A stretch of 64,000 nt of DNA from Pseudidiomarina salinarum (lineage in GTDB: Bacteria > Pseudomonadota > Gammaproteobacteria > Enterobacterales > Alteromonadaceae): the NCBI RefSeq assembly GCF_000753715.1, contig NZ_JPER01000002.1, positions 80,290 to 144,289 on the forward strand, in the 5' to 3' direction. Numbering within the stretch: position 1 is the stretch's first letter; each line of letters begins with the position of its first letter. The translations under genes and the position numbers were made by a program. Positions 37,275-46,250 of the stretch are shown here, in pieces. The notes beneath the pieces are model-generated. The model was not told where the DNA came from. It made no database searches and worked only from the letters and a program-made list of their open reading frames with translations.

Positions 37275-38539
37275 TGGCGTACAGCAGAGAGGAACATGTT
37301 CAAGCACTAGGATTAACGCTTCACGGCGTTCATATTGCCGTGCTCGCTCACTTTGCCGGTAACAAAAACATCCTGACATTTAACCCTGATTACCTGTCCG
37401 GACAAGTGGCTCAGGACCTTCCTGTGGTAACGATGAGGCAGCTACTACAGCCGGACTATTTAAATCATCCATTCATTCACTCCCAGCAGTTACCGCCCTT
37501 ATTATCTAATCTGCTACCCGAAGGTTCATTACGTGAGTGGATGTCGTCCGAACTGAAGGTTAACAGCATTAATGAATTTCCCATGTTTGCCTGGGCGGGC
37601 CGAAATTTGCCCGGAGCTATCATTGCAGAGCCCCTGCCCCCTGATGAAATACCTGACTGGTCTTTATCGCCGCGCGATAAAGTCTCGCCTATAGCCATGC
37701 CGGTAAATGTTCCCGCGCGAAAATTTTCATTAGCGGGCGTGCAAATGAAATTTTCGTCGGTCCGGCAAGGCGCCCGCTTTTCTATTAGCGAATCATCGGA
37801 CGGCGAAAGCTGGATAATAAAAACGCCTTCGACAACCCATAAGGCGGTTGTTGAGAATGAATATACCTCGATGAAGCTCGCAGAAGCGGCTGGCATTACG
37901 ATTCCAGAGGTTAAGTTAGTGCAGCTGTCTGATCTGGATGGACTGCCGGACATCCCCCTGCCAGGCGAGTCTACCGCATATGCCATAAGACGATTTGATC
38001 GTTCCGATGCCGGGCGCATTCATACCGAAGACTTCGCTCAAATCATGGGCCTTTATCCGGTGGATAAATACGGCAAAGTAAATCATGAACAGATCGCGGC
38101 AGCGCTCCACCAGGTCGGCACACAGGGCCTGAGTGATGTACAACAACTGGCACGGCGGTTGTTGGTCAATATCCTCTTAGGAAACGGGGACGCGCATATT
38201 AAAAACTGGTCGGTGTATTATCCCGATCAACTAAATCCCTTGCTGGCACCGGCTTACGATATCGTCTCCACCATAGCTTACGTTGAGCCTGATCGTTTAG
38301 CCTTGAACCTGAATAAGCACAAAGACTGGGATGCGATGACGTTCTACTCTTTTGAACAATGGGCGAAGCGCATTAATGTTTCCTGGCCTGCCATCAGGAT
38401 TCATCTACAGGACGTTATGGAAAAGGCAAGAACGCTGTGGCCGGCAATGTTGGATGAGTTACCTATGCTCGAAAACCATAAAGCCAAACTAAGAGCGCAC
38501 TGGAGCAACCTGAAGCAAGATTTCAGAATCACTACTTAA
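37274..38539 (+). CDS. hipA: HipA-type serine/threonine kinase toxin
   Basis: This 421-residue kinase has the HipA N-subdomain 1 (about 10-110) and HipA C-lobe. S152 in FSLAGVQMKFS is the site equivalent to the autophosphorylated Ser of E. coli HipA. A lysine for ATP binding is K183 in IIKTP, the catalytic loop GNGDAHIKN has D306 and N311, and the metal Asp is D329 in PAYDIVST. All key residues look intact, so it is likely an active kinase that inhibits glutamyl-tRNA synthetase or another target and causes growth arrest. Confidence 0.92.
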   Translation: MAYSREEHVQALGLTLHGVHIAVLAHFAGNKNILTFNPDYLSGQVAQDLPVVTMRQLLQPDYLNHPFIHSQQLPPLLSNLLPEGSLREWMSSELKVNSINEFPMFAWAGRNLPGAIIAEPLPPDEIPDWSLSPRDKVSPIAMPVNVPARKFSLAGVQMKFSSVRQGARFSISESSDGESWIIKTPSTTHKAVVENEYTSMKLAEAAGITIPEVKLVQLSDLDGLPDIPLPGESTAYAIRRFDRSDAGRIHTEDFAQIMGLYPVDKYGKVNHEQIAAALHQVGTQGLSDVQQLARRLLVNILLGNGDAHIKNWSVYYPDQLNPLLAPAYDIVSTIAYVEPDRLALNLNKHKDWDAMTFYSFEQWAKRINVSWPAIRIHLQDVMEKARTLWPAMLDELPMLENHKAKLRAHWSNLKQDFRITT

Positions 38540-38548
38540 GCCGTTTGG

Positions 38549-38875
38549 CTAGTCAGCGGCGCCCCAAATCCGGAAACGCGTGATGAGATACCAGACAAGT
38601 CCGCCAATGAACATGACCAGAGCGATCACATTGAGCTCGCCGCGTTCCTCGTACTCTTCGCCGGTAAAATAAAACCAGGCCAGGCCCACTATAAGAGAAA
38701 TGAGCGCGACCACGCCTTGAATCTGCAGGCTCACCGGTGTTTCTTTGGTGGTGATACCAGTGTCGCCAGGGTGGCTTGTTTCACCATGCTGGTCGCGCTT
38801 CACGTAACCGCAACCGGGGCAGCTGAATTTATTATCCAGTACCTGATTTTCACACTTCGGACACTTCTCAACCAT
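38549..38875 (-). CDS. Zinc-ribbon membrane protein, unknown
   Basis: This 108-residue protein begins with a four-Cys zinc ribbon (CPKC...CPGC, residues 5-23), a hydrophilic linker, and two hydrophobic helices (about 53-72 and 82-98). Such small ribbon-plus-helix proteins are common and of unknown role. ATG 38875 is chosen as it begins just before the ribbon. Its stop faces hipA ten bases away, marking the right edge of the accessory-looking patch. Confidence 0.75.
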   Translation of the reverse strand: MVEKCPKCENQVLDNKFSCPGCGYVKRDQHGETSHPGDTGITTKETPVSLQIQGVVALISLIVGLAWFYFTGEEYEERGELNVIALVMFIGGLVWYLITRFRIWGAAD

Positions 38876-38949
38876 TGTCGAAATACCTGTCTGTTGTATT
38901 GATATGGGTTTCAATACTCAGTATAGACAAAGGAACGCGGATTCGCGTA

Positions 38950-39690
38950 CTACCAGTACTGCTCCACCGTTACGTTACCGGGTTTGCGGCGCAGGTTCTT
39001 GGGCAGGCCTTTTTCGGTCAGCACTTCTTTGGCGTGGCGGATCATTTCCGGGTTACCGCACAGCATCACCTGAGCGTTGGTATCCAGCTTGTCGCCGACG
39101 GCGGCTTCGAGCTCGCCGGATTCGATTAAGCCGGGGATGCGACCACGCAGACCGCCCGGATAATCTTCGCGGCTGACGACCGGCTGATAGGTAAAGCTGC
39201 CCGGATGGTCGGCTACCCAGCCCTGAATTTGCTGTTGATAGGTCAGGTCACCGGCATAGCGTACGGCGTGGATTAAGTGGATGCGCTTGAAGCGTTCCCA
39301 GGGGATGCTGGTATGCAACATCGACAGATAGGGGCCGATGCCGGTGCCGGTGGAAATCAGCCACAGGCTGTCGCCGTCAGGCACTTCGTTAAGGGTAAAA
39401 AAGCCACTGGGCGGCTGACTGACTTCAATGTGCTGGCCGGGCTTCAGGTCGTGCAGCAAGGGCGACAACTTTCCGCCTTCAACCCGACTCACCAGAAAAT
39501 CCAGCACCGAGTCATCCGGACTGTTCACCAGCGAATAAGCGCGCTGTATGCGCGCGCCCTCGTGCTGCAGCCCCAGGCGCACAAACTGGCCGGCGATAAA
39601 CTCAAACGGCTGGGCCTTTACACGGATGCTAAAGAGTTCAGCGTTCCAGGCGTAGTTTTCGATGACTTCTCCGGTTAACCATTGTGCCAT
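38950..39690 (-). CDS. fpr: Ferredoxin/flavodoxin--NADP+ reductase
   Basis: This 246-residue flavoprotein has the FAD-binding RAYSLVNSP motif (about 50-58), the NADP-binding LISTGTGIGPYLSML region and the C-terminal LCGNPEMI with a final aromatic residue (EQYW). It passes electrons from NADPH to ferredoxin or flavodoxin and serves Fe-S repair and oxidative-stress defence. It stands alone, divergent from the lipoprotein gene at 39834. Confidence 0.95.
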   Translation of the reverse strand: MAQWLTGEVIENYAWNAELFSIRVKAQPFEFIAGQFVRLGLQHEGARIQRAYSLVNSPDDSVLDFLVSRVEGGKLSPLLHDLKPGQHIEVSQPPSGFFTLNEVPDGDSLWLISTGTGIGPYLSMLHTSIPWERFKRIHLIHAVRYAGDLTYQQQIQGWVADHPGSFTYQPVVSREDYPGGLRGRIPGLIESGELEAAVGDKLDTNAQVMLCGNPEMIRHAKEVLTEKGLPKNLRRKPGNVTVEQYW

Positions 39691-39833
39691 TGCTTGTTGT
39701 CCTCCGACGCGCCGCCGAATTACTGAATGTTCACCTATGGTAAGAACTTAGCGTCTGTTTTACCAGCCAATTTACGAGCCGCTTTCACCGGTTATGTTAT
39801 GCTATAGGCAAAGCAGTAATTGGAGTTACTTTT

Positions 39834-40544
39834 GTGAGTTATGCCGTAAGTTATCCCATTAATTATGCGCTGATTGCCAGCGCCATGGCGCTACTGGCCC
39901 TTACCGGCTGTAGCGAGCCGCAGCAAACAGCAGCCGATGACACTGACGTGGTGCAGATTGATCCGATTGAATACAGTGATGCGCGGGCATGTGCCTTTGC
40001 CGATGAGCTGGCGGCATTAGACCCTGAACAGCCCGATCTGGCGCAGCTGCGTTATTTAAACGAGCAGTGGCGCGACCTGAAACGGGTCGATGCCATGTCA
40101 TTAATTGAAGAGCGCGACAGCCGGGCCATACTGACTGATTTCAATTATCAGTTAGCTGAGCAGAGTGTCGACTTGCTGAAGCAGGTCGCCGCCATCACCA
40201 CCGAAACCTGGGATCGCATTGAAGGGCTGCGCCGGTTTGCCAATGATCCGGACAATATGAAAGTACCGGACTCTATCGTCCGTGACTTTGTGAGCCAGCT
40301 TGAGGCCTGCTGTCTGGGTCCGTTAGAAGGTAATGCGGTGGCGCTGTTAAGCGAGGATAAAGAAAGTGTGCTTTACGCGATCGGCCGGCGCGCTTATTTT
40401 GTGGAACGGGATGTAAATCAGATACTGAACAATGAACGGCAACTGGCCGACTACCGCACCAAAATTAATGTGCTGGAGGCGCAGCTGCCAGAGGCGCCTG
40501 CGGTAAACGCAGACACCGACTGGGTGAGCTGTCCCCCCGCCTAG
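39834..40544 (+). CDS. Lipoprotein of unknown function
   Basis: This 236-residue protein starts at a GTG with GGAG eight bases upstream. The signal ends in a lipobox ALTGC (Cys near residue 26). The mature part is mainly helical and acidic, with DARACAFADELAAL and LEACCLGPLEG carrying three more cysteines, plus a final CPP. The Cys-Cys pair is unusual in lipoproteins. I recognise no family. It is followed by the convergent ubiK. Confidence 0.8.
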   Translation: MSYAVSYPINYALIASAMALLALTGCSEPQQTAADDTDVVQIDPIEYSDARACAFADELAALDPEQPDLAQLRYLNEQWRDLKRVDAMSLIEERDSRAILTDFNYQLAEQSVDLLKQVAAITTETWDRIEGLRRFANDPDNMKVPDSIVRDFVSQLEACCLGPLEGNAVALLSEDKESVLYAIGRRAYFVERDVNQILNNERQLADYRTKINVLEAQLPEAPAVNADTDWVSCPPA

Positions 40545-40566
40545 GCCTGTGACTTAAGCCTGCAAC

Positions 40567-40809
40567 TTAGTCCTGCGGCTTATGGTAGGCCGCTACCTGC
40601 TCTTCTAACTGTTCAACGCGTTGGCGCAGACGCAGCAACAACTGTTGCTGCACGTCCATCTCTTCGCGGGTGACGACATCGAGCTTGTTCAGCTGTTGTT
40701 GCAGGATCTGCTTGATGCGCTGTTCCATGCCGTCGGCAAAGTCCTTCACACCCGATGGGATGCTATCGTTGATCTGACGGGCGATATCTTCAATTTTTTT
40801 GGCGTCCAT
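40567..40809 (-). CDS. ubiK: Ubiquinone biosynthesis accessory factor UbiK
   Basis: This 80-residue protein begins MDAKKIEDIARQINDSIPSGVKDF and ends in a coiled coil with QQQLLLRLRQRVEQLEEQ, the BMFP/UbiK family pattern. UbiK works with UbiJ and the Ubi metabolon in aerobic ubiquinone synthesis. ATG 40809 has AGGAG five bases upstream; the frame runs on to 40881 without support. It is divergent from rep. Confidence 0.92.
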   Translation of the reverse strand: MDAKKIEDIARQINDSIPSGVKDFADGMEQRIKQILQQQLNKLDVVTREEMDVQQQLLLRLRQRVEQLEEQVAAYHKPQD

Positions 40810-40911
40810 AACCACTCCTGTTTCACTGGGCCGAATTACCTTTAAGCTTAGCAGGAGTTTGCGGTAAAATCTGCCGCTCATTCAAGCACACCGCTAACCA
40901 GCAGGATCATG

Positions 40912-42924
40912 ATGCAGTTAAATCCCCGACAACAGGAAGCCGTACGTGCCATCGCCGGGCCGGTGCTGGTGCTTGCTGGTGCGGGAAGCGGCAAAACCCG
41001 GGTAATCACTGAGAAAATCGCCTACCTGATCACCAAATGTGACTATCAGGCGCGCCATATCGCGGCCGTCACCTTTACCAACAAAGCCGCCCGTGAGATG
41101 AAAGATCGGGTGGGCAAGACGCTGGGCCGGCAATATACCCGCGGTCTGACGGTATCGACGTTCCATACTCTGGGCCTGAATATCATCCGCAAGGAAGTCA
41201 CCCGGCTGAACATGAAGCCCGGCTTTTCGCTGTTTGATGATCAGGATAGCTTTGCCCTGCTCAAAGCGCTGACTGAAGACGAGCTGGACGGCGACAAGAC
41301 ACTACTGAAGCAACTGCAGCATCAGATCAGTAACTGGAAGAACGCCATGCTGCAGCCGGATCAGGCGCTGGCGCAAGCGTCCCTGCCCGACGAGCAACTC
41401 TTTGCTGAGTTTTACCGGCGCTACCAGCAGAACATGCGCGCCTGCAACGCGCTGGATTTTGACGACTTAATTCTGCTGCCCACCCTACTGCTCAGCCAGA
41501 ATCAGGAAGCCCGCGAGCGCTGGCAGAAAAAGTTCCGCTACCTGCTGGTGGATGAGTATCAGGATACCAATACCAGTCAGTACCAGCTGGTGAAACTGCT
41601 GGTGGGTGAGCGCGGCCGCTTTACCGTGGTTGGCGATGATGACCAGTCGATCTATTCCTGGCGCGGTGCCCAGCCCCAGAACCTGGCGCTGTTACAAAAG
41701 GACTTCCCCAACCTGCAGGTGGTTAAGCTTGAGCAGAATTACCGCTCTCATGGCCGGATCCTGAAAGCCGCCAATATCCTGATTGAAAACAACCCACATG
41801 TATTTGAGAAAAAGCTGTTCTCGGAAATGGAATACGGCGTGCCACTGCGGGTTATCTATGGACGCAACGAAGAACACGAAGCCGACCGCGTGGTGGCGGA
41901 AATTGTCCGGCGCCGCTTCCTGGAGCGCACGCCTTACAGCCACTTCGCACTCTTGTACCGGGGCAATCATCAGGCCCGGGTATTTGAAAAGGCCATGCTG
42001 ACGAACCGTATTCCATATCGTATCACCGGCGGCCAGAGCTTCTTTGCCCGCGCTGAGGTGAAGGACATCATGGCCTACCTGCGACTGCTGGTGAACCCGA
42101 CCGATGACACCGCGCTCATCCGCATTATCAATATCCCTAAGCGCGGTATTGGCCCCGGCACTGTGGAGCGCATCGGCGATCTGGCCAATGAACTGCATAT
42201 CAGCTTGCTTGAGGCCGCACAGCATCAGGCGCTGAAAACCCGTATGGGTAGCCGCGAATATCAGTCGGTACAATACTTTACCCATCTGATCAGCCAGACC
42301 GCGCGGCGCTGCGATCATCGCGAAGAAGCGCCCTCGGCACTCTATGATTTGATCCGCACCATCGGCTACGAAGAATGGCTGTATGAAAGCAGCCCCAGCG
42401 TCAGCGCCGCCGAAATGCGCTACAAGAACATCAATGAGCTGATCCGCTGGGTCACTGAGATGCTCAAAGGCGATGACGACCATGAGCCGCTGGATCTCGA
42501 ACAGGCGGTGGCCAAACTGTGCCTGCGCGATATGCTGTCGCGCAACGAAGAAGACGAGCAAGGTGACCAGGTGCAGTTGATGACGCTGCATGCTTCCAAG
42601 GGTCTGGAATTCCCCCATGTATTTATGGTGGGTATGGAAGAAGGCTTGCTGCCACATCAGTCGAGCGTTGATGACAACATGGTTGAAGAAGAGCGCCGGC
42701 TGGCTTATGTGGGCATTACCCGCGCGCAGCAGTCACTTACTTTTACTATGGCCCGTGAGCGCCGTCAGTACGGTGATGTGGTAAAACCTGAACCCAGCCG
42801 TTTTTTATACGAGTTACCCGTGGACGATCTGGAATGGGAAGATCAGAAAGTGGTGACGGAAGAGACCAAAGAAGCTACGCGCGAAAGCGGGATGGAAATG
42901 TTACGTAATGCGCTGAAAAAGTAG
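40912..42924 (+). CDS. rep: ATP-dependent DNA helicase Rep
   Basis: This 670-residue superfamily 1 helicase restarts stalled forks and moves 3' to 5'. Motif I is LAGAGSGKTRVIT, motif II VDEYQDTN, motif III GDDDQSIYSWRGA, and motif V TLHASKGLEFPHVF. Length and MQLNPRQQEAV start match Rep rather than UvrD, which is longer. The second ATG (40912) is preferred since AGGA lies five bases upstream; the first ATG is only two bases from it. Confidence 0.96.
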   Translation: MQLNPRQQEAVRAIAGPVLVLAGAGSGKTRVITEKIAYLITKCDYQARHIAAVTFTNKAAREMKDRVGKTLGRQYTRGLTVSTFHTLGLNIIRKEVTRLNMKPGFSLFDDQDSFALLKALTEDELDGDKTLLKQLQHQISNWKNAMLQPDQALAQASLPDEQLFAEFYRRYQQNMRACNALDFDDLILLPTLLLSQNQEARERWQKKFRYLLVDEYQDTNTSQYQLVKLLVGERGRFTVVGDDDQSIYSWRGAQPQNLALLQKDFPNLQVVKLEQNYRSHGRILKAANILIENNPHVFEKKLFSEMEYGVPLRVIYGRNEEHEADRVVAEIVRRRFLERTPYSHFALLYRGNHQARVFEKAMLTNRIPYRITGGQSFFARAEVKDIMAYLRLLVNPTDDTALIRIINIPKRGIGPGTVERIGDLANELHISLLEAAQHQALKTRMGSREYQSVQYFTHLISQTARRCDHREEAPSALYDLIRTIGYEEWLYESSPSVSAAEMRYKNINELIRWVTEMLKGDDDHEPLDLEQAVAKLCLRDMLSRNEEDEQGDQVQLMTLHASKGLEFPHVFMVGMEEGLLPHQSSVDDNMVEEERRLAYVGITRAQQSLTFTMARERRQYGDVVKPEPSRFLYELPVDDLEWEDQKVVTEETKEATRESGMEMLRNALKK

Positions 42925-42927
42925 TTA

Positions 42928-45528
42928 TCAGGCGTAGTTAGCGCCCGACTTTAGCGAAGTCGGTTGTGAAGAAGTTTGCGACTTTACCCGTTCGGGTTCT
43001 CCAAATAACAGCCCCTGCCCCAATGTTACCCCGGCACTGAGCAGCGCATCGCACTGCGCCCGGGAGTCTACCCCCGCCGCAGCCAGCTTAATATCCAGCT
43101 CATTGCACAGGTTTACCACGTTACGCATGGTCGCTTGCGCCCGTTTACTTGAGGCTACATCGGCGACGAACCGTGGTGCCAGTTTTACATGGGTAAACGG
43201 GTAATTAAGAATATAATGCAGCGCCCCGGTACTGCGGCCGAAATCATTGAGCGCCAGCCCGACGCCCGCTTCAGCTAGTTGCCGCAGACAGCTCAGTTGG
43301 CGCTTTGAGTTGTCACTAAGCTCAGTTTCGCTGAACTCCAGCACCAGTTGCTCCGGAGCCACACCCAACTGCCGGATAATTTCCAGTAAAGCTTTAATAT
43401 CGGCCAGTTTAAACAGGTGCTTGGCAGATACACTCACATAAATCGGCTGTTCCGGCTTCTCATTGACCAGTTCGCAACAGCGCGACAGCATCCACTGGTC
43501 AACGGCCATGATCATGCCGGCTTTTTCAGCAATATTAAGCAGATGTTCGGTAGATAATAAATTACCGTCAAGCTGCCAGCGCACCTGCACTTCCCGCGCC
43601 AGCGCTTTGCCGCCTTTCAAATCGACCAGAGCTTGTTCCTGCAGAATAAAGTCTTCGTCGAAATCAGCATGGCGCAGTTCGGTTTCCCGAGTCAGCGAGG
43701 CGACCAGCTCTGTATGAATACTTTCATCAAATACCACGAAGCGCCCGCGGCCCATGCCTTTCGCCTGGTACATAGCTGCGTCGGCATCCCTTAACAGGCG
43801 CTCAGCGGAATCGTTTCGTGCTTTGCATTCCGCAATACCGACACTGGCACCGGAATAATGCTCATTAGCACCAAACACAAAAGGCTGGCGCATTTTCTCA
43901 ATGATACGTGAAGCGATTTCTTTGGCATCGTCGATATGACGGATCAGGTTCAGCAGAATAACGAACTCATCGCCACCCAGGCGCGCTACGGTATCATTAT
44001 CGCGCACACATTCGCCGATGCGGCGGCTGGCTTCCTGTAAGAATTCATCGCCGGTTGAATGACCGAGGGTATCGTTAATATCTTTGAAACGGTCGAGATC
44101 GACAAACAGCACCGCAAAGTTATGATTCGGGAAACGTTTTTTCTGCTTCAGCGACTGCTGTAACCGTTCGGTGAACATGGCGCGGTTCGGTAAGCCCGTG
44201 AGGGTATCGTGATGCGCATCGTAGAATAATTTTTCTTCGATTTTTTTACGGCGCTCAATCTCGCTGACCAGCTCTTCGGTGCGTTCGGCAACTTTTTTCT
44301 CGAGGTAGGTATTCACCCGCCGGATCTCCTCGGCGTTGCGGCGACGCTCAATGGCCACGGCCACGTGCTGGGATACGAAGTTCAGCAGTTCCAGGTCGTC
44401 CTGCTTATAGGACACATCATCGCTGTAGGTCTGCACCGAGAGCACGCCGATAACTTCATCTTCAACAATCAGTGGTGAGCCCAGCCACTGTTTCGGACGG
44501 GTACCATAGTATTTGGCGCGCGAATCGCCATTGCCCCGGCTCATGACCCTTTTGTATTCATCTTCGTCAATGAATACCGGCTTTTTCAGGTTAATGACGT
44601 GTTCCGTCATGCCATGCCCTAGCGGCCGTGAAGCACGTACTTTGGTGTCGCGCTCATCAACGTAGTAGGCAAAATTAATATTTTTCTTCTCGTCGTCCAG
44701 TAGAGCAACGAAGAAGTTGTCGTTGTTCATCAGTTGCCCAATGTGGGCGTGCAGATGCTTGAAGAAGCTATCCATGCTGTCGGAGGTATTGGTCAGCTCG
44801 GAAATCGCGTACAGCACGGCAGATACTTTTTCAGCGCGTTTACGCTCAACAATCTGTAGCTCAAGGTCGCGGTTGATATCGCGAAGGTTCGCGGTCTGCC
44901 GGTTGATTTCTGCCTGGAGGAATTCGCGCTGTCGGATCCGCTCAAGGGCGTTGACTATGTGCTGCGATACGAACATCAGGAGTTCTTTATCGGCGGTGCT
45001 GTAAAATACGTTCTCGGTATAACTCTGAACCACCATGGCACCGATAACACGACCACCTGATTGCAGCGGCGCACCCAGCCAGTCGACGGGAGGAGCGCCT
45101 AAATCGCGGATCTCGCCCTGAGCTACCAACGTCGGAAAATCTTCTTCTGTCAACAAAAAGGGCCGGCCGGTACGCATGACATAGCCGGTAATGCCGCGGC
45201 GCAGCGTGTCAGCAGGAAACTGTTCAAGTGACGGGATGTCATCGTATTCATCGACAAAGTAAACGAACTTCACGGTATCGTTATTTTCGTCATACAGGCA
45301 GATAAAGAAGTTCCGGGCCATCATCAGCTCGCCGATAATGCCATGTACCGACGAATAAAATTCTGACATGTCGCGCACGAATGAGGCAAGTTCAGAGATC
45401 CGGAATAAGGCTTTTTGGACAACTTCAGACTGGCGGTACTTGAGGGTAAGCTTTTTCAGACGCACAACAGCCTTGCGCAGGCGCGCAACTTCTTTCAATC
45501 GTGACTGTTCTGTTTCGGATTTTGGCAT
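42928..45528 (-). CDS. GAF-GAF-GGDEF protein with degenerate EAL domain
   Basis: This 866-residue cytosolic protein has a basic N-terminal coil (1-35), two GAF sensor domains (about 40-195 and 235-395), a coiled linker (400-435), GGDEF (about 440-600), and an EAL-like domain (about 610-850). GGDEF is intact at 518-522 with an inhibitory RxxD site at 509-512, so it should make c-di-GMP under feedback control. The EAL domain has EVQ at 646-648, SVSA for the usual NxS and NDFG at 761-764, so phosphodiesterase activity is unlikely. It faces rep, three bases between stops. Confidence 0.92.
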   Translation of the reverse strand: MPKSETEQSRLKEVARLRKAVVRLKKLTLKYRQSEVVQKALFRISELASFVRDMSEFYSSVHGIIGELMMARNFFICLYDENNDTVKFVYFVDEYDDIPSLEQFPADTLRRGITGYVMRTGRPFLLTEEDFPTLVAQGEIRDLGAPPVDWLGAPLQSGGRVIGAMVVQSYTENVFYSTADKELLMFVSQHIVNALERIRQREFLQAEINRQTANLRDINRDLELQIVERKRAEKVSAVLYAISELTNTSDSMDSFFKHLHAHIGQLMNNDNFFVALLDDEKKNINFAYYVDERDTKVRASRPLGHGMTEHVINLKKPVFIDEDEYKRVMSRGNGDSRAKYYGTRPKQWLGSPLIVEDEVIGVLSVQTYSDDVSYKQDDLELLNFVSQHVAVAIERRRNAEEIRRVNTYLEKKVAERTEELVSEIERRKKIEEKLFYDAHHDTLTGLPNRAMFTERLQQSLKQKKRFPNHNFAVLFVDLDRFKDINDTLGHSTGDEFLQEASRRIGECVRDNDTVARLGGDEFVILLNLIRHIDDAKEIASRIIEKMRQPFVFGANEHYSGASVGIAECKARNDSAERLLRDADAAMYQAKGMGRGRFVVFDESIHTELVASLTRETELRHADFDEDFILQEQALVDLKGGKALAREVQVRWQLDGNLLSTEHLLNIAEKAGMIMAVDQWMLSRCCELVNEKPEQPIYVSVSAKHLFKLADIKALLEIIRQLGVAPEQLVLEFSETELSDNSKRQLSCLRQLAEAGVGLALNDFGRSTGALHYILNYPFTHVKLAPRFVADVASSKRAQATMRNVVNLCNELDIKLAAAGVDSRAQCDALLSAGVTLGQGLLFGEPERVKSQTSSQPTSLKSGANYA

Positions 45529-45550
45529 TATTGTTATTTTTCGTTATTGG

Positions 45551-45575
45551 CCGTTTTATTTTTTTACCGTTTTAT
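45551..45575 (-). promoter_or_regulatory. Direct repeats CCGTTTTAT before the GGDEF gene
   Basis: Two exact copies of CCGTTTTAT (45551-45559 and 45567-45575) lie 16 bases apart. An outer inverted pair CGTTAT/ATAACG is at 45542-45547 and 45574-45579. On the minus strand the right copy contains the best -10 hexamer (TATAAA) for the GGDEF gene. A regulator bound here would overlap the promoter. Confidence 0.4.
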
Positions 45576-45642
45576 AACGATTCCAGGTCGAGTATATCCT
45601 TACCGGTCCGGCGTGAAAAGGCTTGTCGCTTAAAAAACAGAC

Positions 45643-45671
45643 AAAAAAAAGCCGCGGTTGCGGCTTTTTTT
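45643..45671. terminator. Intrinsic terminator after cytochrome c5
   Basis: Stem GCCGC (45651-45655) and GCGGC (45660-45664) with loop GGTT is flanked by eight A residues and seven T residues. On the minus strand it ends the cytochrome gene and separates it from the GGDEF gene; it could work in both directions. Confidence 0.92.
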
Positions 45672-45692
45672 AAAACTTTTTTACTTTTCAAA

Positions 45693-46145
45693 TTAAATAT
45701 CTGAAGTCATATATTCGATTGCAGCCATAATTTCGTCTTCGCTACAGTCAGCACAGGTACCTTTGGCAGGCATTGCGTTATAGCCCTCAACCGCGTGCCG
45801 CAGCACGGTATCCATGCCTTGTTCCAGGCGTGGTGCCCAGTCTTCAGCGTTGTTGATGCGCGGGGCATTCAGTACGCCCGGAGTATGACAGGCGGCGCAG
45901 AATTTATCGTAAACCTGTTGACCGGAACGCGCCGCAGCTGTCTGTGAACCGTTACCTGTCTGTGAACCGTTACCTGCTTGCGCATCTGCACCGGCCAGAC
46001 GAACTTTACCGATAGGTGCGATACGCTCTTTAATGGCGCCTTCGTCATCCTGCTGTGGCATCATAACAGCACCTGCACTACCGACCACGAAAGCCAGTGC
46101 GAATGCAATAAAACGACCCGATTTTACCACCTGTACTCGATTCAC
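45693..46145 (-). CDS. Cytochrome c5 family c-type cytochrome
   Basis: This 150-residue periplasmic haem protein has an N-terminal helix (about 10-30) that may be a signal or anchor. The haem site is KFCAACHTPG, the axial Met lies in YNAMPAKG, and the extra Cys pair GTCADC gives the disulfide typical of cytochrome c5. It could feed electrons to the aa3 oxidase. No ATG fits; GTG 46145 has a perfect AGGAG six bases upstream. A duplicated GNGSQT linker is encoded by an 18-bp tandem repeat. Confidence 0.88.
   Translation of the reverse strand: MNRVQVVKSGRFIAFALAFVVGSAGAVMMPQQDDEGAIKERIAPIGKVRLAGADAQAGNGSQTGNGSQTAAARSGQQVYDKFCAACHTPGVLNAPRINNAEDWAPRLEQGMDTVLRHAVEGYNAMPAKGTCADCSEDEIMAAIEYMTSDI
45941..45976. 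repeat. Two exact tandem copies of an 18-bp unit in cytochrome c5
   Basis: The unit TCTGTGAACCGTTACCTG is at 45941-45958 and again, without change, at 45959-45976. It encodes the doubled linker GNGSQTGNGSQT between the membrane segment and the haem domain. Being in frame, copy-number change would lengthen or shorten the linker by six residues. Confidence 0.95.
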
Positions 46146-46250
46146 TTGAAACTCCTGATATGAGCTGATGAGCTTGCGCGCTCCAATAGTTGTTGCGATT
46201 ATAGCCGTATTCCAGCCAAGGATAAACACTTCCGTTTTATGTAGTCAATT

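Noticed and set aside
46146..46250. Possible LexA box for dinB
   Set aside because: No CTGT-N8-ACAG pattern is present in the gap.
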